Positions 1-7,835 of a stretch of DNA of 11,337 bases are shown here, one piece after another (the stretch's first letter is position 1; every line of letters starts with the position of its first letter). Below the pieces are notes generated by a model. It did not search any database, was not told the DNA's origin, and was given only the letters and a program-made list of their open reading frames with translations. Source of the DNA: Thermoplasmata archaeon (GTDB taxonomy: Archaea; Thermoplasmatota; Thermoplasmata; Halarchaeoplasmatales; Halarchaeoplasmataceae); contig JAFDUB010000052.1 in NCBI GenBank assembly GCA_019594025.1, forward strand, positions 1 through 11,337, read 5' to 3'. A program made the position numbers and the translations under genes.

Positions 1-2564
1 AAAAACAGGGAATACTAGCTGATAAAAAGAAAAAGAAAAAGCTGGAAGAAAAATTAAAGAATGCAGAAAAAGAAATAGACGATATCAAAGGAAAGCAGTC
101 CGAGTCCGACGATAGGATAAAGGAGCTAAGAAAGAAAGGTGTAGAACTCAGAAAGGAACACGATGAAAATCAAAACAAGTTTTCAAGTTTACAGGTAGAA
201 ATCGATCGTAAGACCGCAAGACTCGAGACTTTAGAAGAAGAGATCGCAGATGAAGAAGAGATGCTCGAGGGGCTTCAGTTCGAAAAGAAAGAAGCCACCT
301 GGAAATTGAAGGAACTAAAAAAGGACGATAAGAGTTTGGAAAAACAGCTGAAGATGTTGAAAGACGAGTTCCATAAAAAAAGAAAGACCGAATCAAATCT
401 GGTCAAGGATAAAAGAGACCTCGAAGACCGGGTAAAAAGGTTGGACAAGGAATACAGCCATCTAGTGGCACAGGAAAAAGCCGCTAAATCGGTCAAAAGG
501 GGCTACAGCCAGGCGGTCAGAAAAGTGCTGGAGGCCCGGGATAGAGGAAACCTGAAGGGAATCCACGGTACCATCGCTGAATTGGCCAACGTAGAGAATG
601 AATACGAAACAGCGCTACAGGTAGCCGCAGGCGGTAGAATGCAGTCCATAGTGGTGGATGACGATGAAAAAGCGGCGGATGCCATTAAGTATCTGAAGAA
701 GAACAAGATAGGCAGAGCCACCTTCTTACCGCTGAACAAGATGATGGGAGGTCGACCAAGGGGGAAGGCCATAAGAGCGGTTAAAGACGAAGGTGCCGTG
801 GACTTCGCCATCGACCTGGTGGAGTATAAAAACGAGTACGAGAACGTTTTCTGGTACGTCTTCGGGGACACCGTGGTTATGAAGGATATAGACTCCGCTA
901 GAGCACTCATGGGTGGAGTAAGGATGGTTACTTTGGACGGAGAGCTACTGGAGCGCAGCGGTGCCATGGTAGGCGGAACTATCAGTAGGAATCTGATAGG
1001 TTTCGATGCTCCGGATAGAGGAGAGTTGGAACGTGTGGGTACAGAGCTCAAAATGAGCAGGAAGAAACTTGCTGAGGTTGAGGAAAAATTGAGTGATATC
1101 CAAAATGAGATTCAGTCTATTCAGAACAACATAAGAGACTTACAGACCGAGGCTGGTGAAATCAGCAGCATAGGTACTCTTGAAAACGATGTCAAGCGTT
1201 TTAACTCAAAGATAAAGAAAAAATTGGATTCCATAAATTCCAAAAAAGACGAATGCAAAGAACTTCGAGAAGAAAAGGAAGAATTGCATCAGCAGCTTGA
1301 TAAGGTGAAGGAAAAGGGGACAAAACTGCAAAAAGAGATGAAAAAAGTAAATGAGAAGATCGAAGAAATCAGTCCTGAAGAATTATCTAAAAGACTCGGT
1401 GAGCTGAAGGACAAAGAGGTGGAATTGAACAGAAAACTCAGTGAGTTTGAATCCACCATTAAGATCAAAGAACAGGAAAGGGATCGCTTACAAAACGATA
1501 TAGAGGAGTTCGAAGACAGAATCTCATCTCTGAAGGATGAAAACAATAGGTTAAATTCTGACATTAAAAAGAAGAGTAAGATTATAGGGGAAAAGGAGAA
1601 AGAGAAGAACGGTCTGGAGAAGAGAATCGAATCGGTGGACGAAGACCTTAAAGAATTGAGGGATAAAAAGGAAAAGACCAAGGAGTCATTATTGAAAACC
1701 GAGCATAAAATCGAAGGCCTGGAAACTAAAATAGAGGCGAAACAGAGCTATATCCGAACGTTAGAACAAAAATTGAGCGATCATATGAGTAGTATCGGAG
1801 AAGTGGAAGAAGAGATTGGCAAGGCGGCAGACTTCGATGAAGAAGATATCCCGAGTATGAAAGAGCTCAAAGATAGGATCAGGCGCAGTCAGGAAGCTAT
1901 GGATAGATTAGAACCGGTCAACATGAGGGCCATCGACGCTCATAAAGAAAAGAAGGAGAGGAAGGATAAGTTACAGGAAGAATACACCGAGTTGGAAGAA
2001 AATAAAGAGGAACTAGATAAGCTAATAGAAGAACTGGACAAAAAGAAGAAAGTAGGACTCCTTAAGATAAAAGACGAGATCAACGCCAACTTCTCAGACG
2101 TGTACGAAGAACTTTCCGGCGGAGGGGAGGCACATCTAGAGTTAGAGAACCCCGAATCCCCGTTCGAAGGAGGGCTGATAATCAAAGCCAGGCCCCCGGG
2201 AAAGAAAGTTCACCGGATTCAGGCACTCTCAGGTGGAGAAAAGGGCCTCGTCTCCATGGCGTTCATATTCTCAATACAGCGCTACAATCCTTCACCATTC
2301 TACCTCCTCGACGAGATTGACCAGAACCTAGATGGGGTAAACGCAGAGAAGGTGGCAGATATGATAAAACGCAATTCTCGCGCCGCACAGTTCATTCAAA
2401 TCTCGTTAAGGAAGACCACTCTCAAGAAATCCGATCATATAATCGGCGTGACAATGTACGAAAAGGGAAGATCGGACATAATAATGAAGGTTAACATAGG
2501 TGATCAAGAAAAGGACATACCACTGCTGACCACCATGAGCAATCTAAAGACGGAGGCAAACTAA
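1..2564 (+). CDS. smc: Chromosome segregation ATPase SMC, C-terminal ~853 residues (5' end outside window)
   Basis: SMC is the long coiled-coil ATPase of the condensin complex and organises and segregates the chromosome. The frame is open from base 3 with no stop, so the ATG at 261 is only an internal methionine. A full SMC is about 1170-1190 residues, so roughly 320 N-terminal residues, including the Walker A motif, lie to the left. Visible in order: charged coiled coil (bases 3 to ~490); the hinge (~495-985) with its glycine-bearing segments GGRMQSIVVDD and GAMVGG; returning coiled coil (~1000-2090); and the C-terminal ATPase lobe with the ABC signature LSGGEK (2226-2243) and Walker B FYLLDEID (2298-2321), followed by QNLD as in many euryarchaeal SMCs. 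The stop TAA lies one base before scpA, so the two are co-transcribed and their products act in one complex. Nothing suggests damage. Rad50 is excluded because there is a globular hinge and no CxxC zinc hook. Confidence 0.97.
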   Translation, partial: KQGILADKKKKKKLEEKLKNAEKEIDDIKGKQSESDDRIKELRKKGVELRKEHDENQNKFSSLQVEIDRKTARLETLEEEIADEEEMLEGLQFEKKEATWKLKELKKDDKSLEKQLKMLKDEFHKKRKTESNLVKDKRDLEDRVKRLDKEYSHLVAQEKAAKSVKRGYSQAVRKVLEARDRGNLKGIHGTIAELANVENEYETALQVAAGGRMQSIVVDDDEKAADAIKYLKKNKIGRATFLPLNKMMGGRPRGKAIRAVKDEGAVDFAIDLVEYKNEYENVFWYVFGDTVVMKDIDSARALMGGVRMVTLDGELLERSGAMVGGTISRNLIGFDAPDRGELERVGTELKMSRKKLAEVEEKLSDIQNEIQSIQNNIRDLQTEAGEISSIGTLENDVKRFNSKIKKKLDSINSKKDECKELREEKEELHQQLDKVKEKGTKLQKEMKKVNEKIEEISPEELSKRLGELKDKEVELNRKLSEFESTIKIKEQERDRLQNDIEEFEDRISSLKDENNRLNSDIKKKSKIIGEKEKEKNGLEKRIESVDEDLKELRDKKEKTKESLLKTEHKIEGLETKIEAKQSYIRTLEQKLSDHMSSIGEVEEEIGKAADFDEEDIPSMKELKDRIRRSQEAMDRLEPVNMRAIDAHKEKKERKDKLQEEYTELEENKEELDKLIEELDKKKKVGLLKIKDEINANFSDVYEELSGGGEAHLELENPESPFEGGLIIKARPPGKKVHRIQALSGGEKGLVSMAFIFSIQRYNPSPFYLLDEIDQNLDGVNAEKVADMIKRNSRAAQFIQISLRKTTLKKSDHIIGVTMYEKGRSDIIMKVNIGDQEKDIPLLTTMSNLKTEAN
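2552..2556 (+). promoter_or_regulatory. Shine-Dalgarno site of scpA
   Basis: GGAGG lies 9 bases before the scpA ATG, inside the last codons of smc. It fixes the scpA start at 2566 and shows that this internal operon gene is translated from a Shine-Dalgarno site. Confidence 0.75.
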
Positions 2565-2565
2565 C

Positions 2566-3570
2566 ATGGTAGGAGAAGTTTTAGAGAATCAAGGGTTTTC
2601 ATTCCCCGAACCTACTCATGAAGTGGTAAAACACTTGATGTTTCACAAATCACTGGTGGACGAAGAAAGAAGCGGTGAACGAATAAACGACTACCTTCAC
2701 ATGATAGATAATATGGACGACGCCTTATACCATATATCAAAGGATCCCTTCGAATGTGCCATCGCCTCTCTGTTTAAACTGGTGATAGATGAAAAAATGG
2801 ACCCGTGGAATATAGATCTGGTTTCCTTTACCAGGATGTACCTTGAAGAGGCTAAAGAAAAAGAAACATTGAACTTCGTTGTCGCCGGTCACCTTGTGAG
2901 TATGGCCTGGTCCATACTTAAGATGCAGTGTGAAGAGGTACTTCATAACGCGGAAGATAGTAAAGAAGAGGAGTTTGCGGAGGAAGAGCCCATATGGAAT
3001 TGGGACTTATTTGACGATGGTTTCTATCAGGACCCCGAGGACATAGAATATGAAGAGGAAGTCCTAGAAGGAGACAAATTTCAGCTTGAAAAGGCGGTAA
3101 GAAGAGAACAAAAAAAACCTATCTCACTTATCCAGTTGGTAAACGCATTCGAGGAAGGTAAAAAAGAGGCCCAGTATAGGGAAAAGATGGAGAGACTGCG
3201 GAAGGAAAAGGCTAAAGAAAGGGAAAGGTTGAAAAATGAGCGGGCAGAAAAATTCGACACAAAGGCACACAAAGAGGATATGCAGAAGGAGATTGGTATA
3301 ATCTGGAAGCGTATCTGCTGGTATCAGCAGGAACTTTTAGAGTTCGATATGATACACGACGGTAGGAAAACTGACTTTATCACCGCCTTTACATCCGTTC
3401 TATTCCTCCATAAAGACGGGAAGATAAGAGTTAGGCAGGAAAAAATACCAGACAGCCAAATACTGCTCAAAGTTCTAGCGCCTATGGAAGATGTTGAAGA
3501 TACCCACGCTTTGGAGATCGTTGAAGAGGATATAGAGGAGATGCCTCTGGAAAGGCTGGTAACCTTTTAA
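2566..3570 (+). CDS. scpA: Segregation and condensation protein A (ScpA, kleisin)
   Basis: ScpA is the kleisin subunit that bridges the two heads of an SMC dimer; its N-terminal part contacts the SMC neck and its C-terminal winged helix contacts the opposite head. The 334-residue protein has the ScpA hallmark DPWNIDLVSFTRMYLE at residues 79-94, after an N-terminal helical region. A strongly acidic stretch follows (~131-170, many E/D), then a highly charged helix (~198-240, K/R/E-rich), then a C-terminal winged-helix region (~269-304) with the pattern F-x-SVLFLHKDGKIRVRQ. It is longer than the usual ~250-residue bacterial ScpA, mainly through the acidic and charged linker. The start is the ATG one base after the smc stop, with GGAGG upstream. 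Its stop shares a TTAA with the stop of convergent abce1. No scpB follows within this window; the partner may be elsewhere or absent. Confidence 0.93.
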   Translation: MVGEVLENQGFSFPEPTHEVVKHLMFHKSLVDEERSGERINDYLHMIDNMDDALYHISKDPFECAIASLFKLVIDEKMDPWNIDLVSFTRMYLEEAKEKETLNFVVAGHLVSMAWSILKMQCEEVLHNAEDSKEEEFAEEEPIWNWDLFDDGFYQDPEDIEYEEEVLEGDKFQLEKAVRREQKKPISLIQLVNAFEEGKKEAQYREKMERLRKEKAKERERLKNERAEKFDTKAHKEDMQKEIGIIWKRICWYQQELLEFDMIHDGRKTDFITAFTSVLFLHKDGKIRVRQEKIPDSQILLKVLAPMEDVEDTHALEIVEEDIEEMPLERLVTF

Positions 3571-5327
3571 GAGGTGTAGTAATATTCTCCAGCTGCTTTC
3601 TGTTTTCTATCTAACCTTGAGTCCAGTTTATTAACCCTCGGACGGTTGGTATCTGGATCTCTTCTAAAGGTGATGCCTACGTCTTTAAGGAATTTGTTCA
3701 TACCATCCTTCATCTCGAAGGGCCCTTCACCTATGCCCCTCACACCGGGTTCGCCTGAAAAGTTCATTATCAGGTCTGAAACATAATCGATGAAATAAAC
3801 GTCGTGATCAACAATCATTCCTGCGCTCTCCGATTTTTCCATATATCTCCTTATCGCCCGGGCGGCATCCATTCTTCTGCTGGAGTCAAGGTAAGCACTG
3901 GGTTCGTCTAACAGGTAGAGGTCAGCCTCCCTGCCAAGAGAAAGAGCGATGACCACTCTCTGTAGTTCACCACCGCTAAGTGTAGATACCTCACGCTCGT
4001 AAAGCGGCTCGATATCAAGGGGTCTCAAGACCTCCGCTTGATAAAGTCCGTCGTCCAAGGCGTTGTATATCTCGGTACGGTAAAGGTCTATAACTCTTCC
4101 AGGATAATTTGGTTTGATATATTGAGGTTTGTAACTCACTAAAACGTTGGTTTCTATCTCGCCTTCAGTGGGTTTAATCACATCGGCAAGCATTTTGACG
4201 AACGTGGTTTTGCCGGTGGCGTTGGCACCTACTATGCCTACGACTTCACCTTTAGGTATCTCCCCAGGCTTCGTTTCTAGTTGAAAGGAATCCCATTTTT
4301 TTACTAACCGGCCATAGGTAACCAAAGGCTCATGATGTATGTGCCCTCTGGGTGCGTGTTTATGGAAGGTGATCTCGGAGTCTCTAAATCGTATGTTTTC
4401 CTCGTCAAGAAAACCGTTAAGAAATGTATTGATGGATCGTCTAACGCTTTTGGGATGAGCTACAACACCGTAAGCACCCTTAGAACCGTAAAGAATGTGC
4501 ACGTTATCAGCTAAAAAATCAAGCACCGCTATGTCGTGCTCTATTACCATCACTGGACTTTCTTTACTTTTTTCTTTTATGGCCTTGGCAACGTTCAACC
4601 GCTGCTTTATATCGAGATATGAGGAGGGTTCGTCATAAAAGTATATGTTCGCTTCTTTGGTCGATGCCGCGGCGATAGCTACCCTCTGCAGTTCGCCACC
4701 GGATAGATTAGTTACAGAAGAATCCAAGGTATGTTCGATATCTAAAATATCTACCCAATGCATGTAATCTTTGCCCACCCGCTGAAGAAGCGGCTCGACC
4801 TCTCCGGAGTAGTGAGCAGGTATCTTATCCACGTATTGTGGTTTTACAGAGGTTTCTATTTTATCCTGGGAAAGGGCTTGGAAATGATCCCCCATTGCCG
4901 TACCTGAATATTGTTCCAAAACCGGCTCCCAAGAAGACGCGGATTCGTAATCACCTAAATTTGGTATGATCTCACCCGAAAGAATGCGTATAGCAGTGGT
5001 CTTTCCGATACCATTGGCTCCCAACATGCCGATGACCATACCTTCATGGAGTACTGGAAGGCGATATAGTCTGAAACCGTTTTCAGAAAATTGATGAACT
5101 AGATCCTTATCAAGCTCTTCAGCTAGGTTGATGATCTTTATTGCATCGAAGGGGCACTTAACCGTGCATATGCCACATCCAGCACAGAGTTCTTCTGAAA
5201 TCCGTATACCGTCCTCCGTCTTAACTATGGTTTCGTCTCCGGTTCTCACTCTTGGACAGTAGTTGATACACTCGTATGAACATCTGCTGGGACTGCATTT
5301 ATCATCTAACACTACGGCTATGCGCAT
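3567..5327 (-). CDS. abce1: ABCE1/Rli1 ribosome-recycling ATPase with two 4Fe-4S clusters
   Basis: ABCE1 splits the ribosome into subunits after termination, using ATP and working with aRF1 or Pelota; it is essential in archaea and eukaryotes. The 586-residue length is normal. Residues 11-25 give the first cluster motif C11-x4-C16-x3-C20-x3-CP; residues 48-58 give the second ferredoxin-like motif C48-x2-C51-x2-C54-x3-CP. NBD1 has Walker A GANGIGKT (103-110), signature LSGGELQRVAIA (208-219), Walker B and D-loop YFYDEPSSYLD (229-239) and switch EHD (263-265). NBD2 has Walker A GANATGKT (367-374), signature LSGGELQRV (450-458), Walker B YLLDEPSAYLD (471-481) and a DHD switch. Every catalytic element is intact. 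The ATG is about 28 bases after a TATA-like box with no Shine-Dalgarno site, suggesting a leaderless transcript. The gene is convergent with scpA and divergent from the zinc-ribbon gene. The nearby cysteine desulfurase could supply sulfur for its clusters, but that is inference. Confidence 0.97.
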   Translation of the reverse strand: MRIAVVLDDKCSPSRCSYECINYCPRVRTGDETIVKTEDGIRISEELCAGCGICTVKCPFDAIKIINLAEELDKDLVHQFSENGFRLYRLPVLHEGMVIGMLGANGIGKTTAIRILSGEIIPNLGDYESASSWEPVLEQYSGTAMGDHFQALSQDKIETSVKPQYVDKIPAHYSGEVEPLLQRVGKDYMHWVDILDIEHTLDSSVTNLSGGELQRVAIAAASTKEANIYFYDEPSSYLDIKQRLNVAKAIKEKSKESPVMVIEHDIAVLDFLADNVHILYGSKGAYGVVAHPKSVRRSINTFLNGFLDEENIRFRDSEITFHKHAPRGHIHHEPLVTYGRLVKKWDSFQLETKPGEIPKGEVVGIVGANATGKTTFVKMLADVIKPTEGEIETNVLVSYKPQYIKPNYPGRVIDLYRTEIYNALDDGLYQAEVLRPLDIEPLYEREVSTLSGGELQRVVIALSLGREADLYLLDEPSAYLDSSRRMDAARAIRRYMEKSESAGMIVDHDVYFIDYVSDLIMNFSGEPGVRGIGEGPFEMKDGMNKFLKDVGITFRRDPDTNRPRVNKLDSRLDRKQKAAGEYYYTS

Positions 5328-5350
5328 CGAGGAGGTATCAAAGGTGGAGG

Positions 5351-5360
5351 TATTTTAAAT
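5351..5360 (-). promoter_or_regulatory. TATA box of abce1, probable leaderless promoter
   Basis: On the - strand this reads ATTTAAAATA, centred about 28 bases before the abce1 ATG, the usual archaeal distance to a transcription start. Between it and the ATG the mRNA strand is pyrimidine-rich (CCTCC repeated) with no Shine-Dalgarno match, so transcription probably starts at or next to the ATG. Confidence 0.55.
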
Positions 5361-5383
5361 TGGCGCAGTTTTTAAACATAATT

Positions 5384-5391
5384 CTTAAATA
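5384..5391 (+). promoter_or_regulatory. Candidate TATA box of the zinc-ribbon gene
   Basis: CTTAAATA is centred about 28 bases before the ATG at 5416, fitting a leaderless start there. A second AT-rich box, TTTTTAAAC at about 5369-5377, is centred about 25 bases before an in-frame TTG at 5398 and would support that start instead. The two divergent promoters share only ~70-90 bases. Confidence 0.45.
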
Positions 5392-5415
5392 GGTTGATTG
5401 AGACTTTCTTTCGCA

Positions 5416-5922
5416 ATGCTGTCACCTTTATTATCAACCGGAGAAACAATCTTACCTTTGATAGTCATGGTTATAGGTCTGTCTATCACCCTGATATATC
5501 TCCTCTATCGCTACGAAGGCAAGAAAATAACAAAGAGGAAGAATTTAAAAGTAAAAAAAAGTGTGAGGCAGGAAGAATTCGAATGTCCGAGGTGTGGGGA
5601 AAATGTAGATGGAGAAACACACGCCTGTCCCGGTTGCGGTGCTGAATTTGAGAAGGATACATTTCTCTGTCCCGTATGCGGTATCGTAGTTTCCGATGAT
5701 GATGATAAATGCCCGGATTGTGGAGAAGTTTTTATCGCGGAAGAACGTGAATTCGAATGTCCAGATTGTGGTAAATCCGTTGACCAGTATGCGAGAGAAT
5801 GTAAAGCCTGTGGTGCCTCGTTTTGGAGCCCTGTCAAGCGCTCTCATCGAGACATAAAGGGGGAAGAAGAAACCAACGACGGAAAACTCGACGCTTCAAT
5901 AATAGAGATATTAGAAGATTAA
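5416..5922 (+). CDS. Membrane-anchored protein with three zinc ribbons
   Basis: I do not recognise a named family. The protein has 168 residues from the ATG at 5416, or 174 from a TTG at 5398; I prefer the ATG because of the TATA spacing. One hydrophobic helix (~12-31 from the ATG) is followed by a Lys/Arg-rich stretch (about 35-51), which by the positive-inside rule puts the rest in the cytoplasm. Then come three tandem ribbons, each CxxC-x10-CxxC: cysteines 57/60/71/74, 85/88/99/102 and 115/118/129/132 (ATG numbering). All twelve cysteines are present, in CPxCG knuckles typical of zinc ribbons of transcription, translation and quality-control proteins. The tail is acidic (ends ILED). The neighbours are abce1 (divergent) and tgtA (convergent), so a link to ribosome or tRNA biology is possible but unproven. 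It could bind RNA or protein at the membrane. Confidence 0.82.
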   Translation: MLSPLLSTGETILPLIVMVIGLSITLIYLLYRYEGKKITKRKNLKVKKSVRQEEFECPRCGENVDGETHACPGCGAEFEKDTFLCPVCGIVVSDDDDKCPDCGEVFIAEEREFECPDCGKSVDQYARECKACGASFWSPVKRSHRDIKGEEETNDGKLDASIIEILED

Positions 5923-5927
5923 AAAAA
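5921..5927 (-). terminator. T-run terminator of the nifS-tgtA unit
   Basis: Seven A on the + strand give a U7 run in the tgtA transcript, starting 3 bases after its stop codon. Archaeal RNA polymerase terminates at such runs without a hairpin. The run overlaps the stop codon of the convergent zinc-ribbon gene. Confidence 0.5.
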
Positions 5928-5930
5928 CTT

Positions 5931-7835
5931 TTACTTAAACCCCTCTCTTATCCTTACAGCCATGCCTTTTTTAAATACCTGCATCTCATGAGCTGTAAGA
6001 AACGTACGTCCGACTGCGATAAGAGCGTCATCGGGGTCCACCACCAGCGCCTCATCGTAAGGTTTCAGGGCATCCCAAGCGGTGGTAACGAAACCGGCAA
6101 AAACGTTTTTTCCTCCTGCGTTAAACTCTGCACTATCTCCGGTAACTTGAACTCTCATCAACGGAAACTCCAAACCCTCTTTCAATAAAACAGCGCCGCC
6201 TTTCTTTAAAGTGAATAAACCGTCGTAACCCCGGGTCGACAATATGTGTCCATCGTTTAAAAGCACGTTTTTGATGCGTCCTTTTCGGTTTTTAAGGAAT
6301 GTGAGTTCTCCGTCGGATAATATTTCACCTGCACCTTTACAGAATTGATAGTCCGAAACCGATCTTACCCTCATCTCATCCAGGGTCATACCTTCTTTTT
6401 TTGTGAGCGATTCCAATGCATCCATACCGTCCCAACGGATTACATCTTCGGGGTACGTTAGTGGGATGTCGGGACGATTGTCTGGGAATAGAGACTGTGC
6501 TAAGGGGTAAGTTTCGTCGAACTCCAGAGGCATCACACCTAAGGGAGTTTCTACCTGTAAATTTACCCTGTAATCAGGTAATAGTGCCTCCAGCTCTGCA
6601 GTTAAATACCTGCTGTAAGGCTTTGAGATGTTTGAACCGTCGAATAGTACGTACGGAGCGTTTTCAAAGGGTGGTTCGTATTCATTTTGTACGTAATCCT
6701 GCAAACGTTTTACCACCGGTCGATCTAAACTCCACGGGTTAGTGTAAAAAAATGCTCTTTTTCTTCCCTTGGGTTCGTAGGGCTCTAGTATCTCAAAACC
6801 ATCGTAAACCGCTTTTAGAGCATCGATTAGAGATGGATGTACTCCGGAACGGTTTTCAACCATCTCCCAAAGTGCATCCTCGTGAATCGCCTGCTTTACC
6901 CTCTCCAGCTCCCGGTAGCTAATCCAAAGGTTGTGTTCCGCTATTTTAAGCTCACGTTTGCTCTCAGAGAGCTCTCTTAGCTCGGAAGCGGTGAATTTTG
7001 AACAGACCGGGCATTCACACCCGAGATAATCAACATCGTCTATGTGCCTTGTACCCCAAGGGTACATCAGATCCCCTCTTCGGGCATACTTTGCGTAGGA
7101 GCTGGAATCGAAGAGGTCGCAGCCCAGCAAAACCGCAATAGGATATATTAGGGGATGACCGGCACCGAAAAGATGCACCGGTCCTCGGGGACCTAAGCCT
7201 TTTTTGGAATGCAGTATCACCTTGGTGAGTTCGTGGAATCTATAGGATTCAAGAAGTGGAACTACCCCACCGATGGGATAAAATGTACCGTCTAGTCGGG
7301 AAAGCTCCCGACCGCAGTATTCTCTAAGATCGTAAAATACCGAACCCTGTATCGGTAGAGCTATGTGTCCGTCTTGGTACTCTTTGGAGGCTTCTTCAGC
7401 TCGAGAGATGGTATCATTTACCTTTTGTTCAACCAATTCTCTCGGGTCGTCGGGCTCGGTGAACCGATCGAGTATGGTGCATACGTCCGAGCCTATCTCT
7501 TTTTGAAAGGAAAGTATCTCGAGGGGCTCTATGTCCACTTCACCGTAAACATGGGACTGAAACGTACCGGAGTCAGTCATCACAGCGCCGTCGAAATCCA
7601 GAAGCGAATGTAGCCCGTCTTTTAACGCCCTCTCTCTCAACTCCTCGGTGCGATAGATGATATACGAATTTGTGATCAGCATCTGAGTTCCGAATTCCTT
7701 CTCCAATCTTTTTGGAGAGATCAGATCTATGTTCGGGTTCACCACAGGCATCAGGTTAGGTGTTTCCACCTTTCCATGTGGAGTTGTAAAAATTCCTATT
7801 CTAGCCGCACCGTCTCGTTCCTTTATTTCAAACAT
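5931..7835 (-). CDS. tgtA: Archaeosine tRNA-guanine transglycosylase (7-cyano-7-deazaguanine tRNA-ribosyltransferase)
   Basis: This enzyme replaces guanine-15 in the D-loop of archaeal tRNAs with preQ0, the first tRNA-level step to archaeosine, which stabilises the tRNA core. The 634-residue protein is full length. The catalytic barrel carries the MTDSGTFQ motif (86-93; D88 probable catalytic acid/base), PIGGVVPL (187-194) and CDLFDS (239-244), with D243 the expected nucleophile. The zinc site follows as C273-x-C275-x2-C278 and H301, the same spacing as in the Pyrococcus enzyme. C-terminal domains follow, ending in a PUA domain (~560-634) with the AVGRTFLTAHEM-type pattern that grips the acceptor stem. 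The ATG overlaps the nifS stop by 8 bases and has a strong Shine-Dalgarno site, so the two genes are translationally coupled. ArcS, QueE and the other archaeosine genes are not in the window. The barrel and PUA are in one chain, unlike the split TGT of some archaea. Confidence 0.95.
   Translation of the reverse strand: MFEIKERDGAARIGIFTTPHGKVETPNLMPVVNPNIDLISPKRLEKEFGTQMLITNSYIIYRTEELRERALKDGLHSLLDFDGAVMTDSGTFQSHVYGEVDIEPLEILSFQKEIGSDVCTILDRFTEPDDPRELVEQKVNDTISRAEEASKEYQDGHIALPIQGSVFYDLREYCGRELSRLDGTFYPIGGVVPLLESYRFHELTKVILHSKKGLGPRGPVHLFGAGHPLIYPIAVLLGCDLFDSSSYAKYARRGDLMYPWGTRHIDDVDYLGCECPVCSKFTASELRELSESKRELKIAEHNLWISYRELERVKQAIHEDALWEMVENRSGVHPSLIDALKAVYDGFEILEPYEPKGRKRAFFYTNPWSLDRPVVKRLQDYVQNEYEPPFENAPYVLFDGSNISKPYSRYLTAELEALLPDYRVNLQVETPLGVMPLEFDETYPLAQSLFPDNRPDIPLTYPEDVIRWDGMDALESLTKKEGMTLDEMRVRSVSDYQFCKGAGEILSDGELTFLKNRKGRIKNVLLNDGHILSTRGYDGLFTLKKGGAVLLKEGLEFPLMRVQVTGDSAEFNAGGKNVFAGFVTTAWDALKPYDEALVVDPDDALIAVGRTFLTAHEMQVFKKGMAVRIREGFK

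Noticed and set aside
1..60. A/G-rich tract resembling a simple repeat
   Set aside because: It is Lys/Glu codons of the SMC coiled coil, with no exact repeat unit.
503..1051. 182-codon open frame on the - strand inside smc
   Set aside because: It is the shadow of the SMC hinge coding frame: Ser/Leu-rich, no domain pattern, no promoter or ribosome site, and entirely inside a clearly real gene.
5511..5847. Two - strand open frames opposite the zinc-ribbon gene
   Set aside because: They are shadow frames of the CxxC-rich + strand gene; the repeated-looking Ser/His/Gly patterns come from the zinc-ribbon codons read backwards.
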